Below, in pieces: positions 9,322 to 18,602 of a stretch of 64,000 nt of DNA. The notes under the pieces were generated by a model that worked only from the letters and a program-made list of their open reading frames with translations, made no database searches and had not been told where the DNA came from. The translations under genes were made by a program, and so were the position numbers. The stretch is from contig URMK01000006.1 of the NCBI GenBank assembly GCA_900548905.1, positions 114,952-178,951 of the forward strand, written 5' to 3'. This DNA comes from an uncultured Lachnospiraceae bacterium (GTDB taxonomy: Bacteria > Bacillota > Clostridia > Lachnospirales > Lachnospiraceae). Within the stretch, counting starts at the first letter, position 1. The number at the start of each line of letters is the position of its first letter.

Positions 9322-11244
9322 TCAATATACAAATACCACCGCGCTGGAAGCAGGCAGGTCAAAGGTTATCCGGTAGGGCTTATAATCACAGGATTCTGCA
9401 ACTGCCCGGATAGATGCGGGAATTTCAGATCCGTTTCCCCCGAATTCTTTGTCATCGCTGTTCAATATCAGCTTATAGTTTTTCCGTTTGGGGACACCCA
9501 CACAGTAATCTTTTCTTTCCACCGGGGTCATATTCAGTACAAAGAGAAGATTGTTTTTCCCATCGGCGGATTTACGGATAAAGCTGTATGTACTGCGCTC
9601 CGCATCATCCGCATTGACCCATTCAAACCCGCTCCAGTCATTATCAATTTCATGGAGGCAGGGGTATTTATGGCAAAGGTTAAGAAGCGTCTTCACATAT
9701 TCCAGTATGCCGCTGTTAAGCTCATCCTGGAGCATATACCAGTCCAGCTCCCTTTCTTCGCTCCATTCTCTCTCTTGGGCAAATTCCTGGCCCATGAACA
9801 GAAGCTTTTTCCCTTCATGTCCGAACATATATGCATATCCGGCCCTCAGGTTCGCATATTTATCCGCACGCAGACCGGGCATTTTATTTACCATAGAGCA
9901 TTTCAGATGAACTACTTCATCATGGGATAAAGGCAGGATATAATTTTCCGAATTGTTATAACTCATGGCAAAGGTCATGGCATAATGGTTGTTTTTGCGG
10001 AAATAGGGATCCAGCTTCATATATTCGCAGAAATCATGCATCCAGCCCATATTCCACTTGAAGCTGAAGTCCAGGCCCCCCTTATCTATAGGGCCTGTTA
10101 CCAGGGGCCATGCGGTGGATTCCTCCGCAATGGTCATAACTCCGGGGAAGGTCCCCCGAATGACGGAATTAAAATGCTTGAAAAATTCTATTGCTTCCAG
10201 ATTCTTATTGCCGCCGAATTTATTGGGCACCCATTCCCCGTCCTTTTTACCGTAATCCAGATACAGCATGGAAGCAACCGCATCCACACGCAGGCCGTCC
10301 ACATGAAATTCCTTAATCCAGAAAAGGGCATTGGCAAGCAGGAAGTTTTTTACCTCATTTTTGCCATAGTTAAATATTTTAGTTCCCCAGTCCGGGTGTT
10401 CCCCCATCCTGGGATCCGGATATTCAAACAGCGCTTCGCCGTCAAATTCGGCCAGCCCGTGGGCATCCTTTGGGAAATGGGCCGGAACCCAGTCCAGGAT
10501 CACCCCTATTTTGTTGCGGTGCAGGGTATTCACCAGATACGCGAAATCCTCCGCCGTTCCGTAACGGGAGGTTGGCGCATAATATCCGGTTACCTGATAC
10601 CCCCAGGATCCGTCAAAAGGATGCTCCGCTATTCCCATCAGTTCCACATGGGTGAATTTCACTTCCTTCAGATAGGCCGCCAGCCTGTCTGCAAATTCCC
10701 TATAGGTATAGAAGCCGTCCTCCGTTCCGTCAGGATGCTTCATCCAGGAGCCGATATGGCATTCATAGATAGCCATGGGCTCCTTATTCATATCTTTTCC
10801 GTCCCGTTCCTCCATCCAGGCGGAATCACTCCATTTCAAGCGGGAGATATCCGTGGTAATGGAGGCTGTCCCGGGTCTTTTTTCCGCATAATTGGCAAAA
10901 GGATCCGCCTTATAAAGCTTTCGTCCGTCAGGAGCGGTAATCAGGAACTTGTACATCTCCCCTGTCCCTACTCCCGGAATGAAAAGCTCATGGATTCCGC
11001 CCGGCCCCTTTTTTTTCATAGGGTACTGGGTTTCCTCCCATCCGTTAAAAGTTCCGAAAACATGGACCTGTTCGGCATGCGGCGCCCAAACTGCAAAAAA
11101 CATTCCTTTCTTTCCATTTTCTACAGAAGGATGCGCCCCCAGTTTTTTGTAAATATCATAGTGCGTCCCCTGTGCAAACAGATACTCATCGGCTTCGGAG
11201 ATAAAGACCGCCTCCGCCTTCTTGTGTTTTGCTACACCTGCCAT
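9322..11244 (-). CDS. glgB: 1,4-alpha-glucan branching enzyme
   Basis: 640 residues, a normal length for GlgB. It has an N-terminal CBM48-like domain at about 45-120, a GH13 barrel from about 160, and an all-beta C-terminus. Catalytic signatures are visible: DGLRVDAV with nucleophile Asp321, TIAEES with acid Glu374, and LPLSHDEV with the transition-state Asp. It transfers short alpha-1,4 chains to alpha-1,6 branch points in glycogen. An AGAGG site precedes the start. Only about 40 bases separate it from the upstream TPR/AAA-like gene, so the two are likely co-transcribed. No other glycogen gene is in the window. Confidence 0.96.
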   Translation of the reverse strand: MAGVAKHKKAEAVFISEADEYLFAQGTHYDIYKKLGAHPSVENGKKGMFFAVWAPHAEQVHVFGTFNGWEETQYPMKKKGPGGIHELFIPGVGTGEMYKFLITAPDGRKLYKADPFANYAEKRPGTASITTDISRLKWSDSAWMEERDGKDMNKEPMAIYECHIGSWMKHPDGTEDGFYTYREFADRLAAYLKEVKFTHVELMGIAEHPFDGSWGYQVTGYYAPTSRYGTAEDFAYLVNTLHRNKIGVILDWVPAHFPKDAHGLAEFDGEALFEYPDPRMGEHPDWGTKIFNYGKNEVKNFLLANALFWIKEFHVDGLRVDAVASMLYLDYGKKDGEWVPNKFGGNKNLEAIEFFKHFNSVIRGTFPGVMTIAEESTAWPLVTGPIDKGGLDFSFKWNMGWMHDFCEYMKLDPYFRKNNHYAMTFAMSYNNSENYILPLSHDEVVHLKCSMVNKMPGLRADKYANLRAGYAYMFGHEGKKLLFMGQEFAQEREWSEERELDWYMLQDELNSGILEYVKTLLNLCHKYPCLHEIDNDWSGFEWVNADDAERSTYSFIRKSADGKNNLLFVLNMTPVERKDYCVGVPKRKNYKLILNSDDKEFGGNGSEIPASIRAVAESCDYKPYRITFDLPASSAVVFVY

Positions 11245-11285
11245 TTTTACCTCTCTTCCGCCGCCAGAAGCGGCTTAGATTCTAT

Positions 11286-14144
11286 CTATATGAAATCCCC
11301 CTCATGCAGTATAATCATATCGTCGTCGTCATAGCGCTTTGCCAGCAGAACATCCATAAAATGCTTGGGTGTTTTACGGTTGGCATGGTCGATGGCCTCA
11401 TCCACAATATCCCTGACATCATTTACCGTAACGATATGGTCACTGGTCTGCATATCTTCAATGCGGGTATGAAGGGCAAGCCTGCCCAGTTCATCGATGG
11501 CGTATTCCTGCATTTTCGCGTACTGACAGCCATAGGCTACAAGCGTACCGTTATCCAACGCTTCGATGTCAAACCTGGCATTAAAGAAGGATTCCATTTC
11601 CGGGTTGGCGGAAATCAGCTTCTTGATATTTCTCTTTATATCTATGAGGATCACCAGAATGCCTGTCCGTTCCTGATTCAGTGCATCCAGGAGCCTGTAC
11701 ATGCTCTCGTCTGTAATTTCCCCGGCATCCTCTATCACAAGAGAGCCTCCTGCCAGCTTCTCAATCAACTCTCCGGGATCCTTCTTATTAAAAGCATCCC
11801 CTTCAATCTTGGCAAGCTTTCCGGAGAAATTATGATCCTTGGCCTTCACGTCCTTGACAATGTTTTTGGCAAGGCTAAGGGTGTCGGATCCCGGCTCTCC
11901 CGTGATGATCAGGTTTCCTGTGTATGCCGCGAGACTCAAACTATCCAGTGCACGCACCAGCTTCTTCATAGAGCCTCTGGTCGGGACAAAGGACGCAAAC
12001 AGCTGTTTTTCCTCCCTGCTCATGGCACGGATTTCCTTCTCCAGACGCTCCTCTTCCAGGCGTTCCTTCATCTGCTCTGCGTTTTCCGAATCTTCCTGTT
12101 CCGGATCCTCTGCATCCTCCGTTTCCGCAGGTCCCTGTTCCGGATCATACGGAACAGCTTCCGGCTCGCGGATATGGGCGGGCTGCCTGTCCGCCGTCTC
12201 TTCCTCCGGCACCGGACGGGTTTCATAACCGGCCGGCTCCTCATATACGGGGGGCGCTTCTTCATATACGGGTACATTCTCCGGTTCCTGCCTTACCGGA
12301 ACGGGCTGCCCGGCTGCCGGCACAGGTCCCTGCCCGGTAATTTCCTCCTGCACGGGTACTGCCCGGGGAACGGTTTCCTGTACCGCCGCCGGCCTTGCCT
12401 GTGCTTCTTCCGAAGCGGCGGCTATGGAGGCCGGCCGGGCGGCCGCACTCTCCGACACGGCTGCTGCAGATACTTCTTTCATTCCCGGTGCAGGGACCGC
12501 CGCCCCTGCCGCCATGGAACCCGCCGCTCCTGCAACGGCTGTCCCCATAGCTGCCGCCGCTGTCCCGGTGCCTTCTGCCCGTTTCATGGCACTTTCCACT
12601 TCCTCCGCAGCCCAAATCTTGGTATGCGCGGAAATAACACTATTATCCGATAGACGCCTGCGCTCCACAGGAATCCTTTCTTCCTTCTGTAACCGTTCCA
12701 AAACACCTTTTCTGGCCGTTTTGTCAAAATCCCGGAAAAGAGAATCTGTCTGTTCCAAGACGCGCTGCTGCAGCTGCCTGCGGCGCTTCTCTTCATTCTC
12801 CTGCTTCATCTTTTCCCATTCTTTCATGATGTCTTCAATATTCATCTGGCCGGTGATCTGTTTTTCCACCTGATACCCTTCCGGCACCACCAGACTGATC
12901 TGCCCGTCATATTCCTGGGCAAGGTAATTGGTAAGCCCCGGATCCGGCTCTGCATAGCCCTCCGCGCCCGGTGTTTCCATCACGGCTGCCGCCGTATCCT
13001 GCGCTGCTGTCTCCTCCGCATAACCGCCGGCGGCGTATCCCGGCTGCGACGGCACGGCAGCATACTCCGTCTGAGACGCTGCCGCATTATATCCTGCCTG
13101 AGACGGCGAAGCGGTATACACCGCCTGAGGCTCTGCCGCGGTGTAGTCCGGGGAAACAGGCGCGTCGTCATAAGAATATGTCTCTTCCCCATACTGGGCC
13201 GGATCATATTCCTGGGGAACCATCTCGCCGGTATCCTCCGCCGCTATATCATAAGGCTGATCCCCATAGGAATCTTCCTCCTGTGCGTTTCTCTGATCCC
13301 GGTATTCCTGCAGGGATACCGGCTCCCCGGCCGGCTGCTGTCCGTTCAGCATCAGCTCTTCCATACTTCTGGCAAGTTCCTTCTGCAGGTTTATGGTATT
13401 ATACTGCCCCACATCCATGGGCTTGACATGTATCTCATCCTCTTCCCCTGGTTTTCCGCCGGCATTTTTAGCGTGTGAGGAATTCCTGTCCGCCTTGTCC
13501 TCCGTCTCCGGTACACGAAGGCCCTGCCGGCGCATCATATATGCTTCATACTTCTGCTGCTGTGCAGGGGATAACGGCTGGTGAAGCATCTTAAGCTCCA
13601 TCGCTTTCATCACGTATTTGCCTTCCCCAAACCAGAGGATCAGTTCATCACATTCCTCCACGCATTTGGTGGCCAGTCCCACCCGATGGTACAAATAAGC
13701 CAGTTCATATGCCCATTTTTCCCGGTAGTCCCTTTTCTTCAGTTCCTCCAGTACCGCGATCCGCTCCTCCAGTCCCACATCCTGGGCCTCGTACAGCTTG
13801 TACTGAAGGACATATCTGCCGCTGTCATTGGGCGCTATCTGCGTAAAATCCTTAAAATATTCCACTGCCTGTACGACTTCTCCCATCTTTATGGAGAGAT
13901 CACACAGGGAATAAACGATCATCCTTCCTGCGGGATGGCGCTCATTAGCCATTTCCAACAGAAGCTTCGCATCCTCAAATCTTCTGTTGACCTTATACAA
14001 ATCACTGACCGTACAAAGCATCATCACGCTTTTTACCCTTGTCCAGTCAATTGTATCCGCTACCTTTGCCGCATCCACATATTTTTTCTGGGAAATCAGT
14101 GTCTTGATTTCCTCTGCCCGTATTTTGTACTCATATTTATCCAA
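11286..14144 (-). CDS. TPR protein with disordered centre and degenerate AAA-like C-terminus
   Basis: About 952 residues from the TTG at 14144. That start is chosen because AGAGGTGG lies just before it; an ATG at 14198 would add 18 residues but has no good site. The first ~200 residues are TPR-like helices. The middle (~220-700) is rich in Pro, Ala, Glu, Gln and Tyr and looks disordered. The last ~220 residues resemble a SpoVK/CbxX-type AAA fold: GEPGSDTLS occupies the Walker A position but lacks the Lys, and IEDAGEI occupies Walker B. ATP hydrolysis is therefore doubtful. No specific function is known. Linkage to glgB may hint at a polysaccharide or scaffold role, which is speculative. Confidence 0.75.
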   Translation of the reverse strand: MDKYEYKIRAEEIKTLISQKKYVDAAKVADTIDWTRVKSVMMLCTVSDLYKVNRRFEDAKLLLEMANERHPAGRMIVYSLCDLSIKMGEVVQAVEYFKDFTQIAPNDSGRYVLQYKLYEAQDVGLEERIAVLEELKKRDYREKWAYELAYLYHRVGLATKCVEECDELILWFGEGKYVMKAMELKMLHQPLSPAQQQKYEAYMMRRQGLRVPETEDKADRNSSHAKNAGGKPGEEDEIHVKPMDVGQYNTINLQKELARSMEELMLNGQQPAGEPVSLQEYRDQRNAQEEDSYGDQPYDIAAEDTGEMVPQEYDPAQYGEETYSYDDAPVSPDYTAAEPQAVYTASPSQAGYNAAASQTEYAAVPSQPGYAAGGYAEETAAQDTAAAVMETPGAEGYAEPDPGLTNYLAQEYDGQISLVVPEGYQVEKQITGQMNIEDIMKEWEKMKQENEEKRRRQLQQRVLEQTDSLFRDFDKTARKGVLERLQKEERIPVERRRLSDNSVISAHTKIWAAEEVESAMKRAEGTGTAAAAMGTAVAGAAGSMAAGAAVPAPGMKEVSAAAVSESAAARPASIAAASEEAQARPAAVQETVPRAVPVQEEITGQGPVPAAGQPVPVRQEPENVPVYEEAPPVYEEPAGYETRPVPEEETADRQPAHIREPEAVPYDPEQGPAETEDAEDPEQEDSENAEQMKERLEEERLEKEIRAMSREEKQLFASFVPTRGSMKKLVRALDSLSLAAYTGNLIITGEPGSDTLSLAKNIVKDVKAKDHNFSGKLAKIEGDAFNKKDPGELIEKLAGGSLVIEDAGEITDESMYRLLDALNQERTGILVILIDIKRNIKKLISANPEMESFFNARFDIEALDNGTLVAYGCQYAKMQEYAIDELGRLALHTRIEDMQTSDHIVTVNDVRDIVDEAIDHANRKTPKHFMDVLLAKRYDDDDMIILHEGDFI

Positions 14145-14315
14145 GGTGCCACCTCTACCGTAATCCTGATTAGGCATAATTACCCACTTTTTTATCATAT
14201 AAGTTTACCATAGGTGTATTGTCTTGTCAAAGCCAATTGCCCGTAAATATGAGCTTATTTTATCGCCATGCTCCCAAAAAGCATATATGTTTATACCATT
14301 TATTGCCAATATTTA

Positions 14316-15572
14316 TCAGTCAAACAAAACCTTCCAATCTTTATCTGCGGCAGCTTCAAAACACATGGAAATCTGTTCTTTTGTGGTTTTTTCCTCCGCC
14401 AGTACCGGGAGATCCTCCAATGTAAACCAATCCCTCCGGATCGTTTCCGTATTTTTTTCAAATTCCCCTTCCACCGGTTCACATAAAATAAATATCTTGC
14501 AGATATTATATGCATAGGCCGGTTTATTATGCCTGTTACGATCCTGGACTGCCACAAGCCGTACCGGCGCCACCGTCATACCCGCTTCTTCTTTTGCCTC
14601 TTTTACCGTATTCTCTTTAATGGATTGATCCATATCCACCCAGCCGCCCGGCATGGACCATCTCCCGTCCATTTCCTGTACCAGCAGGATTTTCCCGTCC
14701 CGGATAATTGCCGCCCGGCTGTCCAGCTTGGGCGTCTGGTATCCTGCTTCCCTGCCAAACAGCCCGTCTACCTGCTCAAAGGTCATCGGCGTGTTGCAGC
14801 TGACGATCTCTGCCGCGATTTCCCGTATTCTCCCAAACCGCTCCTGATCAAAGGGATCCCGGGAATAGGTAAGCCCTGCCTGGGCTATAAACTGCAGCTC
14901 CATCGCCCATTTCAGCCATTGGTGTTCCTTAAGGGGATCCTTTTCCAAAAGGAAAGCGGAATATACCTCTTGGGGACACGCCAGATACCAGGACGCACGG
15001 ATATGGGCCGGGGATGCACATCCCCAAAGGGCCAGCGCCCCTTCCACACCGGCATCCGCCGCACAGTCCATGTCATAGACCGTATCCCCGATAAATACCG
15101 TATCCTGCGCACAGGCATTTTCCCTGCGCAGATATTCCTTTACCGGTTCCCCGTAAGGCTTGTGTATTACCGTGTCATCCGCACAGATTACCGTATCAAA
15201 ATAACTCTCCAGCCCAAACGGCAGAAAATCCCGTTTATACTCCTCCCGGTTCCTGGAGGTTACAATCCCCAAACGGGCTCCTTTTTCCTTAAGCTTTTCC
15301 AGCAGCTGCGGGATTCCCGGAAACACTTTTATATATTTCCGGTATCGGGGAGTCAAATCTCCCCAAAAATCCACGATTTCCGGGATTTCCTCCTCCGGAA
15401 AACCAAATTTTTGCAAAGCCGCTTCACTGGGGATTCCCAACGCGTACTTCAGCTCCTGCGTTTCCGGCTTTTTTCCCGTTTTCAGATATATGGTCTCCTG
15501 AAAAGACAGCAGCACCGCTTCCTCCGAATCCAACAGCGTGCCGTCCACATCAAACAAGATATGCTTTTTCAT
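14316..15572 (-). CDS. HAD phosphatase fused to Nudix hydrolase
   Basis: 418 residues with two enzyme domains. Residues 1-215 are a HAD phosphatase of phosphoglycolate-phosphatase type: FDVDGTLLD with nucleophile and acid Asp, TSRNR as motif II, and a late GDTVYDMDCA. Residues ~225-285 match the small helical domain that precedes some Nudix enzymes, and ~285-418 form the Nudix domain (GGWVDMDQS...KEAKEEAG). In the Nudix box the usual first Glu is Gln and the Arg of REUxEE is Lys, so activity may be altered. AAAGGATGG precedes the ATG. The gene is monocistronic in appearance. A combined role in clearing nucleoside diphosphate derivatives is plausible but not shown. Confidence 0.85.
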   Translation of the reverse strand: MKKHILFDVDGTLLDSEEAVLLSFQETIYLKTGKKPETQELKYALGIPSEAALQKFGFPEEEIPEIVDFWGDLTPRYRKYIKVFPGIPQLLEKLKEKGARLGIVTSRNREEYKRDFLPFGLESYFDTVICADDTVIHKPYGEPVKEYLRRENACAQDTVFIGDTVYDMDCAADAGVEGALALWGCASPAHIRASWYLACPQEVYSAFLLEKDPLKEHQWLKWAMELQFIAQAGLTYSRDPFDQERFGRIREIAAEIVSCNTPMTFEQVDGLFGREAGYQTPKLDSRAAIIRDGKILLVQEMDGRWSMPGGWVDMDQSIKENTVKEAKEEAGMTVAPVRLVAVQDRNRHNKPAYAYNICKIFILCEPVEGEFEKNTETIRRDWFTLEDLPVLAEEKTTKEQISMCFEAAADKDWKVLFD

Positions 15573-15620
15573 AATTTTCCATCCTTTCTTATTTTTATTT
15601 TTTTCTATTTTCTACTTTCT

Positions 15621-16604
15621 TTATTTATCGCACCGCTGCAGGGAACGGGCAATTACCATAAGCCCCTTTTCATAGTCCTTTTCATAATCATCGGATATCA
15701 CCAGCAGAGGCATGGAATGCGCAGGAATCACTTTTTCACATTCCTGGTACAGCTCTTCCAGAACCCCGTCCAGAAACGGATTTCGGTAAAGAATAATCCG
15801 CTGGGGGTTCAGGACGGAGGCATATATCTGGATAATTTTCCGGTATGCCTCCAACATCCGGGAGGGGGCAAAATCCTTATCCCCGGGCCGGAGCTTTCCC
15901 GGCATATCGGGAAGAAAGCTAAGTTCTCCGGCAAAATCACTGGCCCCCTGCCATGCTTTGCCATGAATAACCACCCCGGCGCCCATCCCATTTTTCCCCA
16001 GATAGATACAGACACAGCAGCTCTCCTTCTGTCCGTCCGCGCTCCAGCGGCCCGCCGCCACCGCATTCATATCATTGATCACCTGCACCGGAAGGGCGAA
16101 CCTTTCGGAAAAATAATCCTGCAAATCTATACCCACCAGCTGGCAGTCTCCTCCTGACAACAGGATTTTCCCTCCGGAAACCATACCTGCCGCACCGATC
16201 ACAAGCCCTTTCAGATTGGGGTACAACTGCCGGATGCTCTCAATCTTTGCTTCCAGGACGGCCAGGACTTCCTGGTTCCCCTCCGAACTGCCCGATGTCA
16301 GGCTGTTTTCTTCCAAATCCTTCAGCGCCCAGTGTACGCTGTCATTCTCGACGGTGAGAAGAAGATACAGCGCATACATGGGGTTCAGCCGGAACAATGC
16401 TGCACACCTGCCGCCGCTGGACATTTCCGTCCCTGCTTCTTCCACTTCCCCGGATTCGCAGAGAAGATCCACCGTTTTGCTCACTGTGGGAAAGCTCAGT
16501 CCGGTTTTCCGGGCAAGACTGCTCTTACTCACAGGCCCCATCCCCTTCATACAGCTTCTCACGATCTCCTGGTTCATATCTCTGACTGTAATCGTACTTG
16601 CCAT
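15621..16604 (-). CDS. ROK-family transcriptional regulator, no Cys zinc motif
   Basis: 327 residues. A winged helix is at ~10-65 (SKSSLARKTGLSFPTVSKTV), followed by a ROK actin-like fold with NDMNAVAAG and GMGAGVVIHGK. The usual ROK Cys-rich zinc motif near the middle is absent, and the phosphate-binding DxGGT loop is not recognisable. It is therefore more likely a sugar-responsive repressor than a kinase. GGAGGT precedes the ATG. The nearest downstream gene on this strand is the HAD-Nudix fusion; upstream lies the glycerophosphodiesterase gene. Its targets are unknown. Confidence 0.83.
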   Translation of the reverse strand: MASTITVRDMNQEIVRSCMKGMGPVSKSSLARKTGLSFPTVSKTVDLLCESGEVEEAGTEMSSGGRCAALFRLNPMYALYLLLTVENDSVHWALKDLEENSLTSGSSEGNQEVLAVLEAKIESIRQLYPNLKGLVIGAAGMVSGGKILLSGGDCQLVGIDLQDYFSERFALPVQVINDMNAVAAGRWSADGQKESCCVCIYLGKNGMGAGVVIHGKAWQGASDFAGELSFLPDMPGKLRPGDKDFAPSRMLEAYRKIIQIYASVLNPQRIILYRNPFLDGVLEELYQECEKVIPAHSMPLLVISDDYEKDYEKGLMVIARSLQRCDK

Positions 16605-16683
16605 AAAGCGACCTCCGTTATAGTACTTTTTAAAAGTATTTTAATTATAGATCAAAAACAGACTTTGTGCAACTATTAGTAAA

Positions 16684-16758
16684 AAAAGCCTCCTGTATGT
16701 GGCAAGCGGCAGCCTTTTAGCAGGGCACACACCAGACATCCGACAGGAAGCTTTCCTT
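16684..16758. terminator. Loose hairpin between the ROK and glycerophosphodiesterase genes
   Basis: AGCCTCCTGT and ACAGGAAGCT pair with one mismatch across a long loop. They are flanked by A-rich and T-rich tracts on the outside, so the element can serve either strand. It probably ends the glycerophosphodiesterase transcript on the minus strand. Confidence 0.4.
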
Positions 16759-16760
16759 TT

Positions 16761-17546
16761 TTATTTATGGAGTCCCATTTCACGCAGAGTTTCCCTGACT
16801 TCTTTGGGGTTATCGCAGGTAATCAGCGTGGCGCCGCAGCGGCGGGCCAGCTCCAGCATCTCCCTGTTGTTAAACCGTGTCCCGGCCCAGGTGTCGATTC
16901 CTCTTTGTTTCAGGCGGTCAAAAGTTTCCCTTGTAAAATCTTCGCAGACACAGGCGCAGTACAGAATGTCATAAGGATCCCTGTTTTGGGATTCCCCCAG
17001 AAGGGATTTTGGATAATACCCATGCAGCCTGTAGCGCCCTTCATATTTGTCGTGGATATACTGCAGAAGCACGGCGCTGAAAGCATTCAGCACACATTTA
17101 TCCCCTAATCCATATTCTTCAAGCAGCGCGATCACACGATCCGCCGTCTCATAAGCCCGCCCTTCATTTCCGTTAACAGGATACTCCTTTAATTCAAAAT
17201 CATACAGCATGTCCGGATATTCTTTGGTGAGTTCCAGGAATTCTTCAAACAGAGGCACTTTCTCTCCTCTGAATTCCTCATGGAACCTGCAGCCCGCATC
17301 CAGGGAACGGATTTCCCTAAGGGTCATTTCCCGGATGGCTCCTGTTCCGTCTGTGGTCTGATCCACGGTGAGGTTATGCATAATAACCAGCTCCCCGTCC
17401 CCGGACATCTGAATATCCAGTTCAATCATGTCCAGGCCCGCTTCCATGGCATTTCGGAATGAAGCCATGGTGTTTTCCGGGGCTTCTGCAGGATTTCCCC
17501 GGTGTCCTGCCACCCAGATATTTGTTTCCGACTGCTTCCAGATCAT
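16761..17546 (-). CDS. ugpQ: Glycerophosphodiester phosphodiesterase
   Basis: A 261-residue cytoplasmic enzyme with the GDPD signature. GHRGNPAEAPENT at ~15-27 gives the catalytic His and metal Glu, IELDIQ supplies Glu/Asp, MHNLTVDQTTDG supplies the second His, and YDFELKEY supplies a further metal Glu. It cleaves glycerophosphodiesters to sn-glycerol-3-phosphate and an alcohol. There is no signal peptide, so substrate must be imported. It is 17 bases downstream of the HAD phosphatase gene and transcribed with it, opposite the Ugp-like ABC importer at 19403-22532. Together this suggests uptake and breakdown of a glycerol or polyol phosphodiester. Confidence 0.93.
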   Translation of the reverse strand: MIWKQSETNIWVAGHRGNPAEAPENTMASFRNAMEAGLDMIELDIQMSGDGELVIMHNLTVDQTTDGTGAIREMTLREIRSLDAGCRFHEEFRGEKVPLFEEFLELTKEYPDMLYDFELKEYPVNGNEGRAYETADRVIALLEEYGLGDKCVLNAFSAVLLQYIHDKYEGRYRLHGYYPKSLLGESQNRDPYDILYCACVCEDFTRETFDRLKQRGIDTWAGTRFNNREMLELARRCGATLITCDNPKEVRETLREMGLHK

Positions 17547-17563
17547 AATGCTGTCCTCCTGTT

Positions 17564-18292
17564 TTATAAAAGCTGTTTTAAGTATTCCGGAATGGCCCGG
17601 TAGTCATCAATACATTGAAAGGGCACGTCGGACAAATATACGTCCTCATCATTGCCCCCAAGCCCATAATCATCCCCGAAATACAGGATTTCCTCATGTG
17701 TCAGCCCGTCCGTCCTGCAGTATAAATCCAGCGCATACAGCTTTGCGTAGGGGTGGGGCACAATATCAAAGGAAGAGGATCCTCCCACATAGACCTTGTA
17801 TTCCGGAAACATATCCACCACCTGCGCATAGACCTCTCTTCTCTTGGTGCGGTCGGGATCATAGGAAAGCTTGTCCTGGATGGGGGCCGCCGTACCCAAT
17901 ATGGGAAAGGTAAGCATGCCGCTCTCATGAATCTCAATGGTATCTCCCTGATAGGAGGTGTACCCCAGCTTCCTGCGAAGGGCATCCGCCCTGCTCACCG
18001 CAAGTTCTTTGTCCACCTCCACCCGGTTATCCCTCTCCAGTATCAGCCGGTTATGGGGGGCTTCCTCTTTGACGGTAGCGTACTGCATCCCGTAATTTCC
18101 TATAATATTAATAGGAAACCGCTTCATTTGTTTAAATATCCGGACACAGGAACCCGCTCCTACCATGAGCAGCGTGTATTTTTCACCCAACCGGCAAAGA
18201 AGTCCGCTGTATTCCGGCGACAGGGGAGACTTGTGCTGTGTCAGGGTTCCGTCCAGATCAAAAGCAAGTACCTTGGTAGCATGTGGACTCAT
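17564..18292 (-). CDS. HAD-IIB phosphatase, phosphomannomutase-like fold
   Basis: 242 residues starting at 18292, where AAGGAG lies seven bases upstream; an ATG at 18310 is in frame but less well placed. Motif I is AFDLDGTLT near the N-terminus and motif IV is FGDDYGLGGNDED near residue 205. The cap region between them resembles the eukaryotic-type phosphomannomutase/Cof group. The family hydrolyses sugar phosphates or moves phosphates between positions. It is followed by the phosphodiesterase gene and faces the DeoR-led operon across a shared promoter region, so it may dephosphorylate a product of that pathway. The substrate is unknown. Confidence 0.82.
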   Translation of the reverse strand: MSPHATKVLAFDLDGTLTQHKSPLSPEYSGLLCRLGEKYTLLMVGAGSCVRIFKQMKRFPINIIGNYGMQYATVKEEAPHNRLILERDNRVEVDKELAVSRADALRRKLGYTSYQGDTIEIHESGMLTFPILGTAAPIQDKLSYDPDRTKRREVYAQVVDMFPEYKVYVGGSSSFDIVPHPYAKLYALDLYCRTDGLTHEEILYFGDDYGLGGNDEDVYLSDVPFQCIDDYRAIPEYLKQLL

Positions 18293-18309
18293 CTTCCTTC
18301 TCCTTTTCA

Positions 18310-18600
18310 AAATATATTCGAAATGAAACTTTTACCTTTTTATATTTTCGTTTCGAAACATAATGCTTTCTCTTTTTCTTTATATTCAAAACAATAAATG
18401 TAGTATAAAAGGTCTTGTTTTGTAAGTCAATCGAAATTTTTAACAGTTTTATAAGGTAATTTATATGAAATATTTACGAAAATAATATAATATTTGTAAA
18501 TAATTGACATCAAAACACAATGATGCTAGAATCAAAACAAATATTTACGAAATTCGTAATTAAATTTTACATTTGATGTTTCGTTTTTGGGGGATTTACT
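18310..18600. promoter_or_regulatory. Divergent regulatory region with repeated TTTCG/CGAAA motifs
   Basis: This AT-rich spacer holds repeated CGAAA or TTTCG units, including TTTCGTTTCGAAAC (~18346), ATCGAAATTTT (~18429), ATTTACGAAAAT (~18471), ATTTACGAAATTCGTAA (~18543) and GTTTCGTTTTTG (~18578). Tandem TTTCR-type repeats are a known operator pattern for DeoR-family sugar regulators. They flank and overlap the promoter at 18504-18532. They are probably bound by the DeoR protein encoded at 18603, giving joint control of both operons. Confidence 0.6.
18504..18532 (+). promoter_or_regulatory. Strong sigma-A promoter of the DeoR/Ugp-like operon
   Basis: A perfect TTGACA (18504-18509), a 17-base spacer and TAGAAT (18527-18532) lie about 70 bases before the DeoR start. 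An operator-like repeat just downstream (~18543-18560) would sit over the transcription start, which suits repression. Confidence 0.75.
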
Positions 18601-18602
18601 AA

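Noticed and set aside
9985..11334. Long plus-strand open frame (449 codons) across glgB
   Set aside because: It lies wholly antisense to a clear branching enzyme, has no ribosome site or domain, and has the composition of a shadow frame.
11229..12653. 474-codon plus-strand frame antisense to the TPR/AAA-like gene
   Set aside because: It mirrors the low-complexity coding strand (Arg/Gly/Cys-rich translation) and shows no recognisable protein features.
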